From Achromobacter sp. UMC71 (lineage in GTDB: Bacteria > Pseudomonadota > Gammaproteobacteria > Burkholderiales > Burkholderiaceae_B): 64,000 nt of DNA. Below, piece after piece: positions 8,222-16,835 of the stretch; the stretch's first letter is position 1; each line of letters begins with the position of its first letter. The stretch spans positions 34,907 to 98,906 of the forward strand of contig NZ_LZZT01000060.1 in assembly GCF_014170305.1 (NCBI RefSeq). The letters are read 5' to 3'. Below the pieces are notes generated by a model. That model did not search any database, was not told the origin of the DNA, and saw only the letters and a list, made by a program, of their open reading frames with translations. A program made the position numbers and the translations under genes.

Positions 8222-10486
8222 TTGGGTATCAAGACACGTGGGGCGCGCGGCGGACGGGACCGGTCCGCGCGGCGGAAACACTCATCCCACGCAAACGCGG
8301 CACACACCGCACGGTGGTTGCGGCGCGGCGTCGTGGCGGTCGGTCTGGCCGCGGGCGCGGGCAACGCGGGCGCCCAGCCGGCGAGGGCTGACGTCACCAC
8401 CTTGGCGCCGGTCACGGTGCAGGGCGAGCAAATCGGCGTCACCGAAGGCAGCCGTTCGTACACGGCGCCCAGCGTCACCATCGGCGGCAAGCTGCCGTTG
8501 TCGCTGCGCGAGATTGCGCAGTCAGTCTCGGTCATCACGCGTCAGCGCATCGAAGACCAGAACCTGGCGTCGCTGGAAGACGCCATGGCGCAGACGCCCG
8601 GCATCACGATCGACCTGGCCGCCACAGCCGCGATCCCGCAGTTCTACTCGCGCGGTTTCCAGATCGAATACTTCCAGTACGACGGCGTGCCGATGCAGAC
8701 GGGCGGGGCGTCCTGGGCGCAGCCGGACCTGTTCATGTTCGACCACGTTGAACTGCTGCGCGGCGCTGCCGGCCTGTTCAACGGCGCCGGCCAGCCCGGG
8801 GGCGTCATCAACCTGGTGCGCAAGCGCCCCACGCGCGAACTGCAGTTTTCGGGGTCCGCCAGCGCCGGCTCGTGGGACAACTATCGCGGTGAACTCGACC
8901 TGTCCACGCCGCTGAACGCCTCGGGCTCGGTGCGCGGCAGGGTGGCGACGGCGCAGGAAGACCGCAAGTATTTCTACGACGTGGCCAATTCGCAGAAGCA
9001 GGCCTACTACGGCATCGTCGAAGCCGACCTGGGCGAGCGTACGCTGCTGACCCTGGGTGGCAGCTACCAGAAACGCGACTGGCTGCCCTACATGATGCAA
9101 CTGCCGCGCTACAAGGACGGCGGCGACCTGGGCCTGACGCGCGGCACCTACCTGGGCGCCGATTGGAACCGCTGGGACTTCGAGAACACGCAGGTGTTCG
9201 CCGAGCTGGCGCACCAATTCTCGTCCGACTGGACGGTCAAGTTCAACGTCAACCAGGCCGAGGAAACCAGCAAGCTCAAATACGCCTATGTGCGCGGCGC
9301 CGTCGACCGCCAGACCGGCCTGGGGCCCCGTCTGTATGGCGGCGGCAACCAATACCGCAACGAACAGCTGGGCGTGGACCTGATGGTGACGGGCGCGTTC
9401 GAGGCGCTGGGCCGCCGCCACGAACTGGTGTTCGGCGGCAATTGGTACGACCGCAGCGCGCGCGCCTACAACGCCTATTCCCTGCCGGGCTTTCCGGCGC
9501 GGCCAGTGGACGTCTTCCATTACGACGTCAATGATTATCCCGAGCCCGCCGATCCGCAGTGGGGCAGCAAAAGCGACGTCAAGACGCGGCAATCGGGCGT
9601 CTATGCCATGGCGCGCCTGAAGCTGGCCGATCCGCTGACGCTGGTGCTGGGCTCGCGCATGAGCTGGTGGCGCACGCAAAGCAAGGACCTGATCAGCGGC
9701 CGCAGCGACCCAGCGGTCAGCGAGCATGGCCGGATGACGCCCTACGCGGGGCTGGTCTACGACATCGACAGCCACTGGACCGCCTACGCCAGCTATGCCG
9801 ACATCTTCCGTGTGCAGAGCGACCTGCGCACGGCGGGCGGCGGCTCGCTGCCGCCGGTGGTGGGGTCCAACTACGAGGCGGGCCTGAAAAGCGAATGGCT
9901 GGACGGCAGGCTGAACACGTCTTTCGCGCTGTTCCGCATCACCGAGCGCAACCGCGCGCAGCGCGACCCCGCCTATCCCGACGTGGGCGACTGCTGCTAT
10001 GAGGCCAGCGGCCAGGTGCGCAGCCAGGGCCTGGAAGCCGAGGTCTCGGGCCGCATCGCGCCGGGCTGGGAAGTCTCGGGCGGCTACACCTTCAACACCA
10101 CCCGCTACCTGAAAGACAACGCCAATGGCGGCGCGGCGTTCAGGACCTTCACGCCCAAGCACATCTTCCAGCTGTGGACCAGCTACCAGCTGCCCGGCCA
10201 ATGGAACCGCTGGAGCGTGGGCGGCGGCGTCAACGTCAAAAGCGGCATCTACACCGAGAGCGCCGTGCAGGGGCCGGTCAGCGGCAGTTCGGTGCGCGTG
10301 TCGCAGGCCGGCTACGCCATCTGGAATGCCCGCATCGGCTACCGCGTCAGCGACCACGTGTCGCTGGGGCTGAACGTGAACAACCTGTTCGACAAGGTCT
10401 ATTACCAGCGGCTGGGCAACGCGGACATGGGCAACGCCTATGGCGAGCCGCGCAGCGCCATGCTGAACCTGCGGGTCAAGTATTGA
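8222..10486 (+). CDS. TonB-dependent siderophore receptor
   Basis: This is a 754-residue outer-membrane beta-barrel importing a ferric siderophore with energy from TonB-ExbBD. The TTG at 8222 is chosen because GGAGG ends five bases before it; another TTG lies 30 bases upstream. An unusually long basic leader precedes the hydrophobic segment, with cleavage expected near AGAQPARA (residues 49-56). A TonB box (TLAPVTVQG) follows, then the plug (about 75-200) and the barrel ending in an aromatic residue (NLRVKY). No N-terminal signalling (STN) domain is present, so regulation through an anti-sigma factor is not expected; the AraC gene upstream and the Fur-like box fit better. FpvA/FhuE-type plug wording (IAQSVSVITRQRIED) supports a siderophore substrate; which one is unknown. 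Confidence 0.9.
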   Translation: MGIKTRGARGGRDRSARRKHSSHANAAHTARWLRRGVVAVGLAAGAGNAGAQPARADVTTLAPVTVQGEQIGVTEGSRSYTAPSVTIGGKLPLSLREIAQSVSVITRQRIEDQNLASLEDAMAQTPGITIDLAATAAIPQFYSRGFQIEYFQYDGVPMQTGGASWAQPDLFMFDHVELLRGAAGLFNGAGQPGGVINLVRKRPTRELQFSGSASAGSWDNYRGELDLSTPLNASGSVRGRVATAQEDRKYFYDVANSQKQAYYGIVEADLGERTLLTLGGSYQKRDWLPYMMQLPRYKDGGDLGLTRGTYLGADWNRWDFENTQVFAELAHQFSSDWTVKFNVNQAEETSKLKYAYVRGAVDRQTGLGPRLYGGGNQYRNEQLGVDLMVTGAFEALGRRHELVFGGNWYDRSARAYNAYSLPGFPARPVDVFHYDVNDYPEPADPQWGSKSDVKTRQSGVYAMARLKLADPLTLVLGSRMSWWRTQSKDLISGRSDPAVSEHGRMTPYAGLVYDIDSHWTAYASYADIFRVQSDLRTAGGGSLPPVVGSNYEAGLKSEWLDGRLNTSFALFRITERNRAQRDPAYPDVGDCCYEASGQVRSQGLEAEVSGRIAPGWEVSGGYTFNTTRYLKDNANGGAAFRTFTPKHIFQLWTSYQLPGQWNRWSVGGGVNVKSGIYTESAVQGPVSGSSVRVSQAGYAIWNARIGYRVSDHVSLGLNVNNLFDKVYYQRLGNADMGNAYGEPRSAMLNLRVKY

Positions 10487-10511
10487 TTGAACGCATCACA
10501 AGGAGAACACC

Positions 10512-11060
10512 ATGCCTATCTTTCTGACACGATCGCTGCGCGCCGCGATCCTGGGCGCAGCGCTTTGCGCGGCCACCGCGGCGCAAGCCGCCCCGCCGCC
10601 AGCGCCGGCCACCGACGTGGCTGCCGCCGCCCAGCCCGGCTGGGCCGCCGGCGAATACCGCTGGACGGTCGATGACCGCAACGGCGAGCCGCCCTACACG
10701 CTGCGTCTTTACGTGCAGCCGCTGCCTTCAGGCGATTACGCGTTGACGGGCAGCCTGCTGCTGGACGATGCCGAGCTGGGCGCCTACGGGTCGGCGCGGG
10801 TGCGCGACGGCAAGCTGGTGTTGGACCTGACGGCCAGCGGCGGCGTGTTGCAGGCGCCGATCGACGAGGGCAAGCGGCGCCTCTATCCCAAGGGCCGCGC
10901 GCCCGAACGGGTGGACTCGGCCGGCTTCGCGACGATGCGCGCGCTGCTTGATCCGCAAACGCTCGACGGCGTGGTGCAGCGCTACCAGACCAACGTCATG
11001 ACGGGCCACCATGTGCAGGGGCCGATGTACGCCAACAGCGCCATCCGCCGCCTGCCCTGA
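10512..11060 (+). CDS. Exported hypothetical protein downstream of the siderophore receptor
   Basis: The 182-residue protein has a clear signal peptide (residues 1-26, ending AAQA) and a good AAGGAGA ribosome-binding site. The mature part starts with a Pro/Ala-rich stretch and then looks beta-rich (GEYRWTVDDRNG, YTLRLYVQPL), consistent with a small periplasmic or outer-membrane-associated protein. It contains no cysteines after the signal region. I do not recognise the family. It begins 25 bp after the receptor stop and is probably cotranscribed, so a role in the same iron system is possible. Confidence 0.7.
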   Translation: MPIFLTRSLRAAILGAALCAATAAQAAPPPAPATDVAAAAQPGWAAGEYRWTVDDRNGEPPYTLRLYVQPLPSGDYALTGSLLLDDAELGAYGSARVRDGKLVLDLTASGGVLQAPIDEGKRRLYPKGRAPERVDSAGFATMRALLDPQTLDGVVQRYQTNVMTGHHVQGPMYANSAIRRLP

Positions 11061-11075
11061 GCGCGGCCGCGCGGA

Positions 11076-11837
11076 TCAGTACTTGCCGGTAAGCAGCGCC
11101 CCGGCATCGGGCACGCGCGTTTCCAGGTTCAGCACCTTGAGCATCCGGTACACCGTGGCCGCGGCCGCGGTCACCACCGGCAGGCCCAGGCGTTCCTGCA
11201 CCGGCTGGATGGACGCCAGCGACGGCATCTGCACGCAGGCCGACAGCACCACCGCATCCACGCCGCGCGTGTCCAGGCGCTCGACATGGCTGGCGGGCGC
11301 CATCGGGTCCTGCGCACCCACCTTCAGGTTGTCGGCGATTTCCAGCGACAGGCTGTCGTGCACCTCGATGCCTTCGTTTTCGATGTAGTCCACCACCATC
11401 TTGGTCAGCGGCTTCATGTAAGGCGTCAGGATGGCGACCTTGCGCGCGCCGATGGCGTGCAGGCCTTCGACCAGCGCGCCGGCGCTGGAAATGACGGGAG
11501 CGGGCGCGCCGTTGTCGACCGTGGCCTGGTGCAGCCGCTCTTGCGATACGCGGTGGTAGCCCAGGCCCTGCGCCATGATGGCCACCAGGCAGGCGTAGCC
11601 CAGCACGTCGACGCGGGCATCGGACAGTTCCTGCGCGCAGCGGTCGGACTCGCGGTCCATCGAGGCCAGCTCGGCGGCCGTCACCTGCTTCATGCGCATG
11701 CGGCTGGAATGGAAGGTGAAGCGCTCGGGCGCGATGGTCTCGCGCAGCCGCAGCATGGCCGGAATCTCCGTTTCCATGGTGGTGTTGGAACTGGGGACAA
11801 TCTGGCCGATGCGCAGGGCGCGGGGCGGCGTGGTCAT
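11076..11837 (-). CDS. maiA: Maleate cis-trans isomerase (Asp/Glu racemase superfamily)
   Basis: The 253-residue enzyme has both catalytic cysteines of maleate isomerase and arylmalonate decarboxylase, Cys83 (LGYACLVA) and Cys201 (LSACVQMPS), and the substrate-binding motif PSSNTTMETE near residues 15-24. The two-cysteine pattern and the SSNTTME motif favour maleate-to-fumarate isomerisation, the last step of nicotinate and gentisate-type maleate routes. It is divergent from a LysR gene and followed, on the other side of that regulator, by Bug and CoA-transferase genes. No nicotinate hydroxylase genes are in the window, so the source of maleate is not shown. Confidence 0.8.
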   Translation of the reverse strand: MTTPPRALRIGQIVPSSNTTMETEIPAMLRLRETIAPERFTFHSSRMRMKQVTAAELASMDRESDRCAQELSDARVDVLGYACLVAIMAQGLGYHRVSQERLHQATVDNGAPAPVISSAGALVEGLHAIGARKVAILTPYMKPLTKMVVDYIENEGIEVHDSLSLEIADNLKVGAQDPMAPASHVERLDTRGVDAVVLSACVQMPSLASIQPVQERLGLPVVTAAAATVYRMLKVLNLETRVPDAGALLTGKY

Positions 11838-11960
11838 GGCGGGACTCCGGCTGAGAAGGGTCTGCGCCCGATCGGCGCCAAATAATTCTGCTCGCCGCGA
11901 ACGATAGTTTCCAATATAGTTTTTGTCTGGTTTCATATCTTTCGCAAATAATTGGCCGCC
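11838..11960. promoter_or_regulatory. Divergent promoter region, maleate isomerase / LysR
   Basis: The 123-bp gap is AT-rich at 11885-11950 and contains a direct repeat ATAGTTT at 11905-11911 and 11917-11923, 12 bp apart. A LysR binding site is expected here; no clear T-N11-A dyad could be assigned. Confidence 0.4.
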
Positions 11961-12851
11961 ATGGAAATCCGCCAACTCCGCTATTTCGCCGTGCTGGCCG
12001 AAGAGCTGAACTTCACCCGCGCCGCCGCCAGGCTGCATATTTCGCAGCCCCCGCTCAGCCTGCAGATCGCACAACTGGAACGCGAGCTCGAGGTGAAGCT
12101 GTTCGACCGCAACAATCGCCGGGTCGCGCTGACCGAAGCGGGCGCGGCCTTCCTGAACGACGTGCGTGGCACGCTGGCGGGCCTGAAAGACGCGACCGTG
12201 CGCGTTCGGGAGGTGGATCAGGGCAGGGCGGGGCGTGTCGAAGTCGGCCTGTCCGGTTCGCACTTCCTGGGCCCGGTGCCGGCGCTGATCGCGCGCCACG
12301 CCGCCACGCACCCGCAGGTGTCGGTGCTGCTCAACGAAATGAACCCGGCCGCGCAGCTGGACGCGTTGCGCGGGCAGCGCATCGACGTCAGCATCTCGCG
12401 CACCGCAGTCGACGACGACGAGCTGCAATCGCTGGCCTTGTGGCCCGACCCCGTGGTGGCGGCCTTGCCCGCCGGTCACCGGCTGGCCGGCAGAAAGCGC
12501 CTGGCGCTGGCCGATCTGGCCGAAGACCCGTTCGTGATGCTGCGCACCGATACTTCGGCCTTTGCCCGCGGCTTGGCCGACGCCTGCGCGCGCGCCGGCA
12601 TGCCGCAAGCGGTGGCCCAGCGCGTGGCCGAAGTGCCGGCGCAATTGGCGCTGGTGGCCGCCGGGCTGGGCGTGGCGCTGGTGCCGCAGTCCGCCTGCGG
12701 CCATTTCGGCGACCGCATCGCGGTGTGCGCCTTGCCGCCCGCATTGGCGCGCGCCACCGTCTACGCCGTCACCCGCCGCCAGGGCCGTAACCGCGCGCTG
12801 CTGGCGTTTCTGCAGACCGCCGCGAAAATGACGGCGCGCCTGGCCGGCTGA
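11961..12851 (+). CDS. LysR-family regulator divergent from maleate isomerase
   Basis: The 296-residue protein begins MEIRQLRYFAVLAEELNFTRAA, the standard LysR start, so ATG 11961 is preferred over the TTG nine bases upstream. The helix-turn-helix spans about residues 1-60 and the effector domain about 90-296. The N-terminus resembles CatR/CbnR/BenM-type regulators of aromatic catabolism (RAAARLHISQPPLSLQI). Its position suggests that it controls the isomerase and possibly the Bug/CoA-transferase operon 170 bp downstream. Confidence 0.87.
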   Translation: MEIRQLRYFAVLAEELNFTRAAARLHISQPPLSLQIAQLERELEVKLFDRNNRRVALTEAGAAFLNDVRGTLAGLKDATVRVREVDQGRAGRVEVGLSGSHFLGPVPALIARHAATHPQVSVLLNEMNPAAQLDALRGQRIDVSISRTAVDDDELQSLALWPDPVVAALPAGHRLAGRKRLALADLAEDPFVMLRTDTSAFARGLADACARAGMPQAVAQRVAEVPAQLALVAAGLGVALVPQSACGHFGDRIAVCALPPALARATVYAVTRRQGRNRALLAFLQTAAKMTARLAG

Positions 12852-13023
12852 CCGCGCCAGCCCGTCGCCAGCCCACGCGCCGCGCGGGTCGGCGTCATGC
12901 CGCCACGCTCTTCAGCGCAGGCGAAGCCGCTCCTCCAGATTCCGGAATAGGCATTTCCGGCAGCCTCGCACACACTCTTGCGCACAAGCTGATCCGTCCG
13001 ATGATCACGAAGGGAGACAAAGC

Positions 13024-13992
13024 ATGCTGCACCCGCAACGCTGGCTGGCCGCCGGCGCGCTGGCTGTCGCCTTGGCGGGCCCGGCGCAGGCGGCCTGGCC
13101 CGAGCGACCCATCACCCTCATCATTCCGGCCTCGCCGGGCGGTACCACCGATATCGCCGCGCGCCTGATCGCGGACAAGCTGGGCGCCAAACTGGGCCAG
13201 CAGGTCATCGTGGAAAACCGTGCCGGCGCAGCCGGCATCATCGGCGCCCAGGCGCTGGCGCGCGCCAAGCCGGACGGCTATACGCTGCTGATGGGCAACA
13301 TCGGCCCCAACGCCATCAACTACGCGCTCTACAAGACATTGCCGTATCAGCCCGGCGACTTCGCGCCCGTCACGCGGGTGATCTCGGTGCCCAATGTGCT
13401 GGTGGTCAACGCGGCTTCGCCCGCGCGCAACGTGGCCGACTTGCTGACGCAGGCGCGCCAGGATCCCGGCAAGGTCTCGTTCGGCAGTTCGGGCTCGGGC
13501 CAGTCGCCGCACCTGTCCGCCGAGCTGTTCAAACAGCGCGCCGGCATCAGCGGCACCCACGTGCCCTACAAGGGCGCGGGCCCCGCCGTGGCCGCGCTGC
13601 TGGGGCAGCAGTTCACCTTCATGATCGACAACCTGCCCAGCTCCATGCCGTACATCCAGTCCGGCAAGCTGCGCGCGCTGGCCGTCACCAGCGACCGGCG
13701 CCTGGCCGAATTGCCCGACGTGCCCACCATGGCCGAGGCCGGCGTCAAGGACATGGTGGTCACCGCCTGGTTCGGCCTGGTCGCGCCCGCGGGCACGCCG
13801 CGCCCGGTCATCGACACCCTCTATGCCGCTACCCGCGACGTGGTCCGCAGCCCGGACATCACCGCGCGGTTCCGTGCCATGGGCGGGCAGGCCGGCGGCG
13901 ACACGCCGGCCGAGTTCGCCGCCTTCATCGACCAGGAACGCGCGCGCTGGCAACAGATCGTGGCCGCCGCGGGCATCGTGCAGGAGCAATAA
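13024..13992 (+). CDS. Bug-family periplasmic solute-binding protein (TTT transporter component)
   Basis: The 322-residue exported protein has a signal peptide (residues 1-24, ending AQAA) followed by the Bug hallmark WPERPITLIIPASPGGTTD and the second motif HVPYKGAGPAVAALLG. Bug proteins bind carboxylates or similar small organic compounds and feed a TctAB tripartite transporter. No tctA or tctB genes are nearby, which is usual for the many orphan Bug genes of Bordetella and Achromobacter. Its stop codon directly abuts the GTG start of the CoA-transferase A gene, so translation is probably coupled. Confidence 0.9.
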   Translation: MLHPQRWLAAGALAVALAGPAQAAWPERPITLIIPASPGGTTDIAARLIADKLGAKLGQQVIVENRAGAAGIIGAQALARAKPDGYTLLMGNIGPNAINYALYKTLPYQPGDFAPVTRVISVPNVLVVNAASPARNVADLLTQARQDPGKVSFGSSGSGQSPHLSAELFKQRAGISGTHVPYKGAGPAVAALLGQQFTFMIDNLPSSMPYIQSGKLRALAVTSDRRLAELPDVPTMAEAGVKDMVVTAWFGLVAPAGTPRPVIDTLYAATRDVVRSPDITARFRAMGGQAGGDTPAEFAAFIDQERARWQQIVAAAGIVQEQ

Positions 13993-14658
13993 GTGATCGA
14001 CAAGATTCAGGCGTCCATGGCCGAAGCCGTGGCCATCATCCCCGACGGCGCCTCCGTGCTGGTCGGCGGTTTCGGCGAAGCCGGCGTGCCCTACGAACTG
14101 CTGCACTGCCTGGTGGAGCTGGGCCGCCGCGACCTGACCCTGATCGCCAACAACGCCGGCACCTTTGACCGCGGCATCGCCGCGCTGCTCAACCGCCGCC
14201 AGGTCAGGAAAATCATCTGCTCGCATCCGCGGCCACCCAACTCCGATGCCTTCGCGCGCGCCTTTCGCGCCGGCGAGGTCGAACTGGAGTGCGTGCCTCA
14301 AGGCACTCTGGCCGAACGCCTGCGCGCGGCCGGTGCAGGCCTGGGCCCGTTCTACACGCCCACCGGCTACGGCACAGAACTGGCCCAAGGCCGCCACCAG
14401 GAAGTGATCGACGGCGTGGGCTACGTGCTGGAGCAACCGCTGCGCGGCGACTACGCCCTGATTCGCGCGCACCAGGGCGACCGCTGGGGCAACCTCATGT
14501 ACCGCCACGCCGCGCGCAACTTCAACCCCGTCATGTGCATGGCCGCCGGCCACGCCATCGCCCAGGTCGACGACGTCGTGCCGCTGGGCACCTTCGTGCC
14601 GGAGCAGATCATGACCCAAGGCATCTTCGTCAAAGCCGTCGTGCGGGTGGAGGCCTGA
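13993..14658 (+). CDS. pcaI: 3-oxoadipate/3-oxoacid CoA-transferase, subunit A
   Basis: The 221-residue alpha subunit starts at a GTG immediately after the upstream stop. It shows the family pattern GASVLVGGFGEAGVP near residues 19-33, PQGTLAERLRAAG and YTPTGYGT, all shared with PcaI. The enzyme moves CoA from succinyl-CoA to a 3-oxoacid. It is one base from the beta-subunit gene. PcaI fits the nearby PcaD-like gene, but AtoD- and ScoA-type enzymes are close relatives and the acid is not proven. Confidence 0.78.
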   Translation: MIDKIQASMAEAVAIIPDGASVLVGGFGEAGVPYELLHCLVELGRRDLTLIANNAGTFDRGIAALLNRRQVRKIICSHPRPPNSDAFARAFRAGEVELECVPQGTLAERLRAAGAGLGPFYTPTGYGTELAQGRHQEVIDGVGYVLEQPLRGDYALIRAHQGDRWGNLMYRHAARNFNPVMCMAAGHAIAQVDDVVPLGTFVPEQIMTQGIFVKAVVRVEA

Positions 14659-14659
14659 C

Positions 14660-15352
14660 ATGCAGACTCCCCTGACCCGCCAACAGGTCGCCCAGCTCCT
14701 GGCCGGCGACATCCCCGATGGCGCCATCGTCAATCTCGGCATCGGCATGCCCACGCTGGTCGGCGACTACCTGCCGCCCGACAAGGACATCCTGCTGCAC
14801 AGCGAAAACGGCATCCTCGGCATGGGGCCCGCCGCCACCGGCGACGCCATCGACCCCGACCTCATCAACGCCAGCCGCCTGCCCATCACCCTGCTGCCGG
14901 GCGCGTCCGTCACCGAGCACACCATCTCCTTTGCCATGATGCGCGGCGGCCACCTCGACTACGCCGTGCTCGGCGCCTTCCAGGTGTCCGAACGCGGCGA
15001 CCTGGCCAACTGGAAGACCGACGCCGACGACGCCATCCCCGCCGTGGGCGGCGCCATGGACCTGGCCGTCGGCGCCAAGCAGGTGTTGGCCATCATGGAA
15101 CACCGCGGTCGCGACGGCGCGCCCAAGATCCTGCGCCGATGCCGCTATCCGCTTACCGGCGCCGGTGTCGTGACCCGCATCTACACCGACCTGGCCGTCA
15201 TCGATGTCACCCCTGATGGCCTGCGCGTCCACGCCGTCCTGCAAGGCGTCAGCCGCGACTTCCTGCAATCCATCACCGAAGCTCCGCTGCAGTTCCCCGA
15301 GCCGCTGCACACCATCCAGCTCGACCCCGCCGGCACGCCGCGCTACGTGTGA
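14660..15352 (+). CDS. pcaJ: 3-oxoadipate/3-oxoacid CoA-transferase, subunit B
   Basis: The 230-residue beta subunit carries the catalytic glutamate Glu49 in HSENGILGMGP, which forms the enzyme-CoA thioester. NLGIGMPTLV precedes it, as in PcaJ and ScoB. It follows the alpha-subunit gene by one base, so the two are translated together. About 100 bp separate it from a second Bug gene with a separate AGGAG site; no terminator is visible in that gap, so one transcript 13.0-16.4 kb is likely. Confidence 0.78.
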   Translation: MQTPLTRQQVAQLLAGDIPDGAIVNLGIGMPTLVGDYLPPDKDILLHSENGILGMGPAATGDAIDPDLINASRLPITLLPGASVTEHTISFAMMRGGHLDYAVLGAFQVSERGDLANWKTDADDAIPAVGGAMDLAVGAKQVLAIMEHRGRDGAPKILRRCRYPLTGAGVVTRIYTDLAVIDVTPDGLRVHAVLQGVSRDFLQSITEAPLQFPEPLHTIQLDPAGTPRYV

Positions 15353-15456
15353 CCCTGCGCGCTGGTGCGCCGGCTGACGCTCCAGCAGGGCGCAAAAGCA
15401 GGGTGCGCCCGCCGCCTCCGCGCAGACCTTTCGTCCGAACATCCAGGAGCCCCGCC

Positions 15457-16428
15457 ATGCCCCGTTCCATCCTCGCTGCCCTGGCCGCCGCCACGGTGAC
15501 TGTGCTTGCGGCCGTCCCGGCACAAGCCGCCGGCCCGTATCCCGACAAGCCCATCACCCTGCTGATTCCCTACCCGCCGGGTGGCAGCGCCGACATCCTC
15601 GCCCGCCCGCTGGGCGCCGCCCTGCAAAAGCAGTGGGGCCAGCCGGTCGTCCTGGAATACAAGCCTGGCGCCGGCGGCGCCATCGCCTCCTCGCAACTGG
15701 CCCGCGCCAAGCCTGACGGCTACACCTTGCTCATGGTCCTGGCCGCCCACGCCATCAACCCCAGCCTCTACCCGTCGCTGCCCTACGACACCCGCCGCGA
15801 CTTTGCGCCCGTGTCGCTCGTCGCCACCTTGCCTATGCTCGTCTCGGCCCCGCTCGCCACCCCCGCCAACAACATCCCCGACCTTATCGCCTACGCCAAG
15901 GCCCACCCCGGCAAACTCAGCTTCGCCTCCGCCGGCAACGGCAACACCAGCCACCTCGCCGCCGAAATGTTCAAGGCCCGGACCGGCACCGACATGATGC
16001 ACGTCCCCTACAAAGGCAGCGGCCCCGCCGTCGTCGCCCTGCTGGGCGGCGAGGTCTCCCTGATGTTCGACAGCATTTCCACCTCGCTCCCCCAAGTCCA
16101 ATCCGGCAAGCTCAAGGCCCTGGCCGTCACCGGCGAGCACCGCTCCCCATTGCTCCCCAACGTCCCCACCGTCGCCGAATCCGTCCCCGGCTTCGTCGTC
16201 AACGGCTGGTACGGCATCCTGGCCCCCGCCAACACCCCGTCCGCCATCCTCGACACCCTGAGCACGGCCATCGCCACCGTCATCCAGGCCCCCGACCTGA
16301 AAGCCCAACTGAACAGCTACGGCTACGAAACCGTGGGCTCCACCCCCCAAGCCTTCGCCGACCACATAGACAAAGAACTCGCCACCTGGAAAAACGCGGT
16401 GGAAGTCTCCGGCGCCAAACTGAATTGA
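15457..16428 (+). CDS. Bug-family periplasmic solute-binding protein
   Basis: This 323-residue binding protein starts at ATG 15457 after CAGGAG. The signal peptide ends near QAAG (residue 25), followed by YPDKPITLLIPYPPGGSAD and HVPYKGSGPAVVALLGGEV. It is a different Bug subtype from the gene at 13 kb, so the operon may handle two ligands or a ligand pair. From about 15.7 kb its codons become unusually C-ending (many CTC, GTC, TCC and CCC), unlike the first Bug gene. The bias continues through the intergenic repeat downstream. Confidence 0.9.
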   Translation: MPRSILAALAAATVTVLAAVPAQAAGPYPDKPITLLIPYPPGGSADILARPLGAALQKQWGQPVVLEYKPGAGGAIASSQLARAKPDGYTLLMVLAAHAINPSLYPSLPYDTRRDFAPVSLVATLPMLVSAPLATPANNIPDLIAYAKAHPGKLSFASAGNGNTSHLAAEMFKARTGTDMMHVPYKGSGPAVVALLGGEVSLMFDSISTSLPQVQSGKLKALAVTGEHRSPLLPNVPTVAESVPGFVVNGWYGILAPANTPSAILDTLSTAIATVIQAPDLKAQLNSYGYETVGSTPQAFADHIDKELATWKNAVEVSGAKLN

Positions 16429-16835
16429 ACACCGCAAGCGCGCAGCGCCATCCCATGACGCAAGCCCCCACGTAAGCCGAGCAAGGCCGCCCGCGCGGCC
16501 GGCACGAGGCGGGCCCCGCAACCCCCTCCAACCCCAAACCGACTTTGGCCAAAACGCCAAGCACACCACTCGCCCCAGCGCCCGCCAGTAAGGCACTTCA
16601 AGAGCGCGTGACGGGGCAGGCGGGTGAGGGCGGGGCGTGTAGATGCGCCCGAGGGAATCCGAAGGGAGCCGAAGGCGGACGAGGATGACAACGGGGCAGT
16701 CCGGAGCGAAGGCTCCGGACCGCAATCGTAGCCCCGCCCTCACCCGCCTGCCCCGTCACGCGCGGCTCAAGAACCCCACCCCCAATAGCAAAGAGCCCTT
16801 CCAAAGAAGAGCCCTTCAAAAAGACCAAAAAAAAC
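16429..16835. other. Gene-free stretch carrying repeat element R2a
   Basis: No plausible gene. Bases 16470-16772 are a composite repeat described separately. The remainder is A+C-rich on the plus strand, including homopolymer runs near 16830-16845. It separates convergent genes, but no T-run terminator is evident apart from the repeat hairpins. Confidence 0.7.
16470..16772 (+). repeat. Composite intergenic repeat, copy R2a
   Basis: About 300 bp that recurs at 43471-43807 and in part at 63889-63969. It begins with a GC-rich palindromic block around GGCCGCCCGCGCGGCC and ends with a long inverted repeat. The arms 16604-16636 and 16731-16763 are 33 bp and perfectly complementary, around a 94-bp core. 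The core contains a 9-bp hairpin, GTCCGGAGC (16699-16707) with GCTCCGGAC (16712-16720). Read on the minus strand, the same core occurs in the 42.9-kb element. Confidence 0.85.

Noticed and set aside
16470..16772. R2a as an ordinary transcription terminator for the convergent genes.
   Set aside because: Arms of 33 bp around a 94-bp core recurring elsewhere, and no T-run, do not fit a simple terminator, although the hairpins may still slow transcription.
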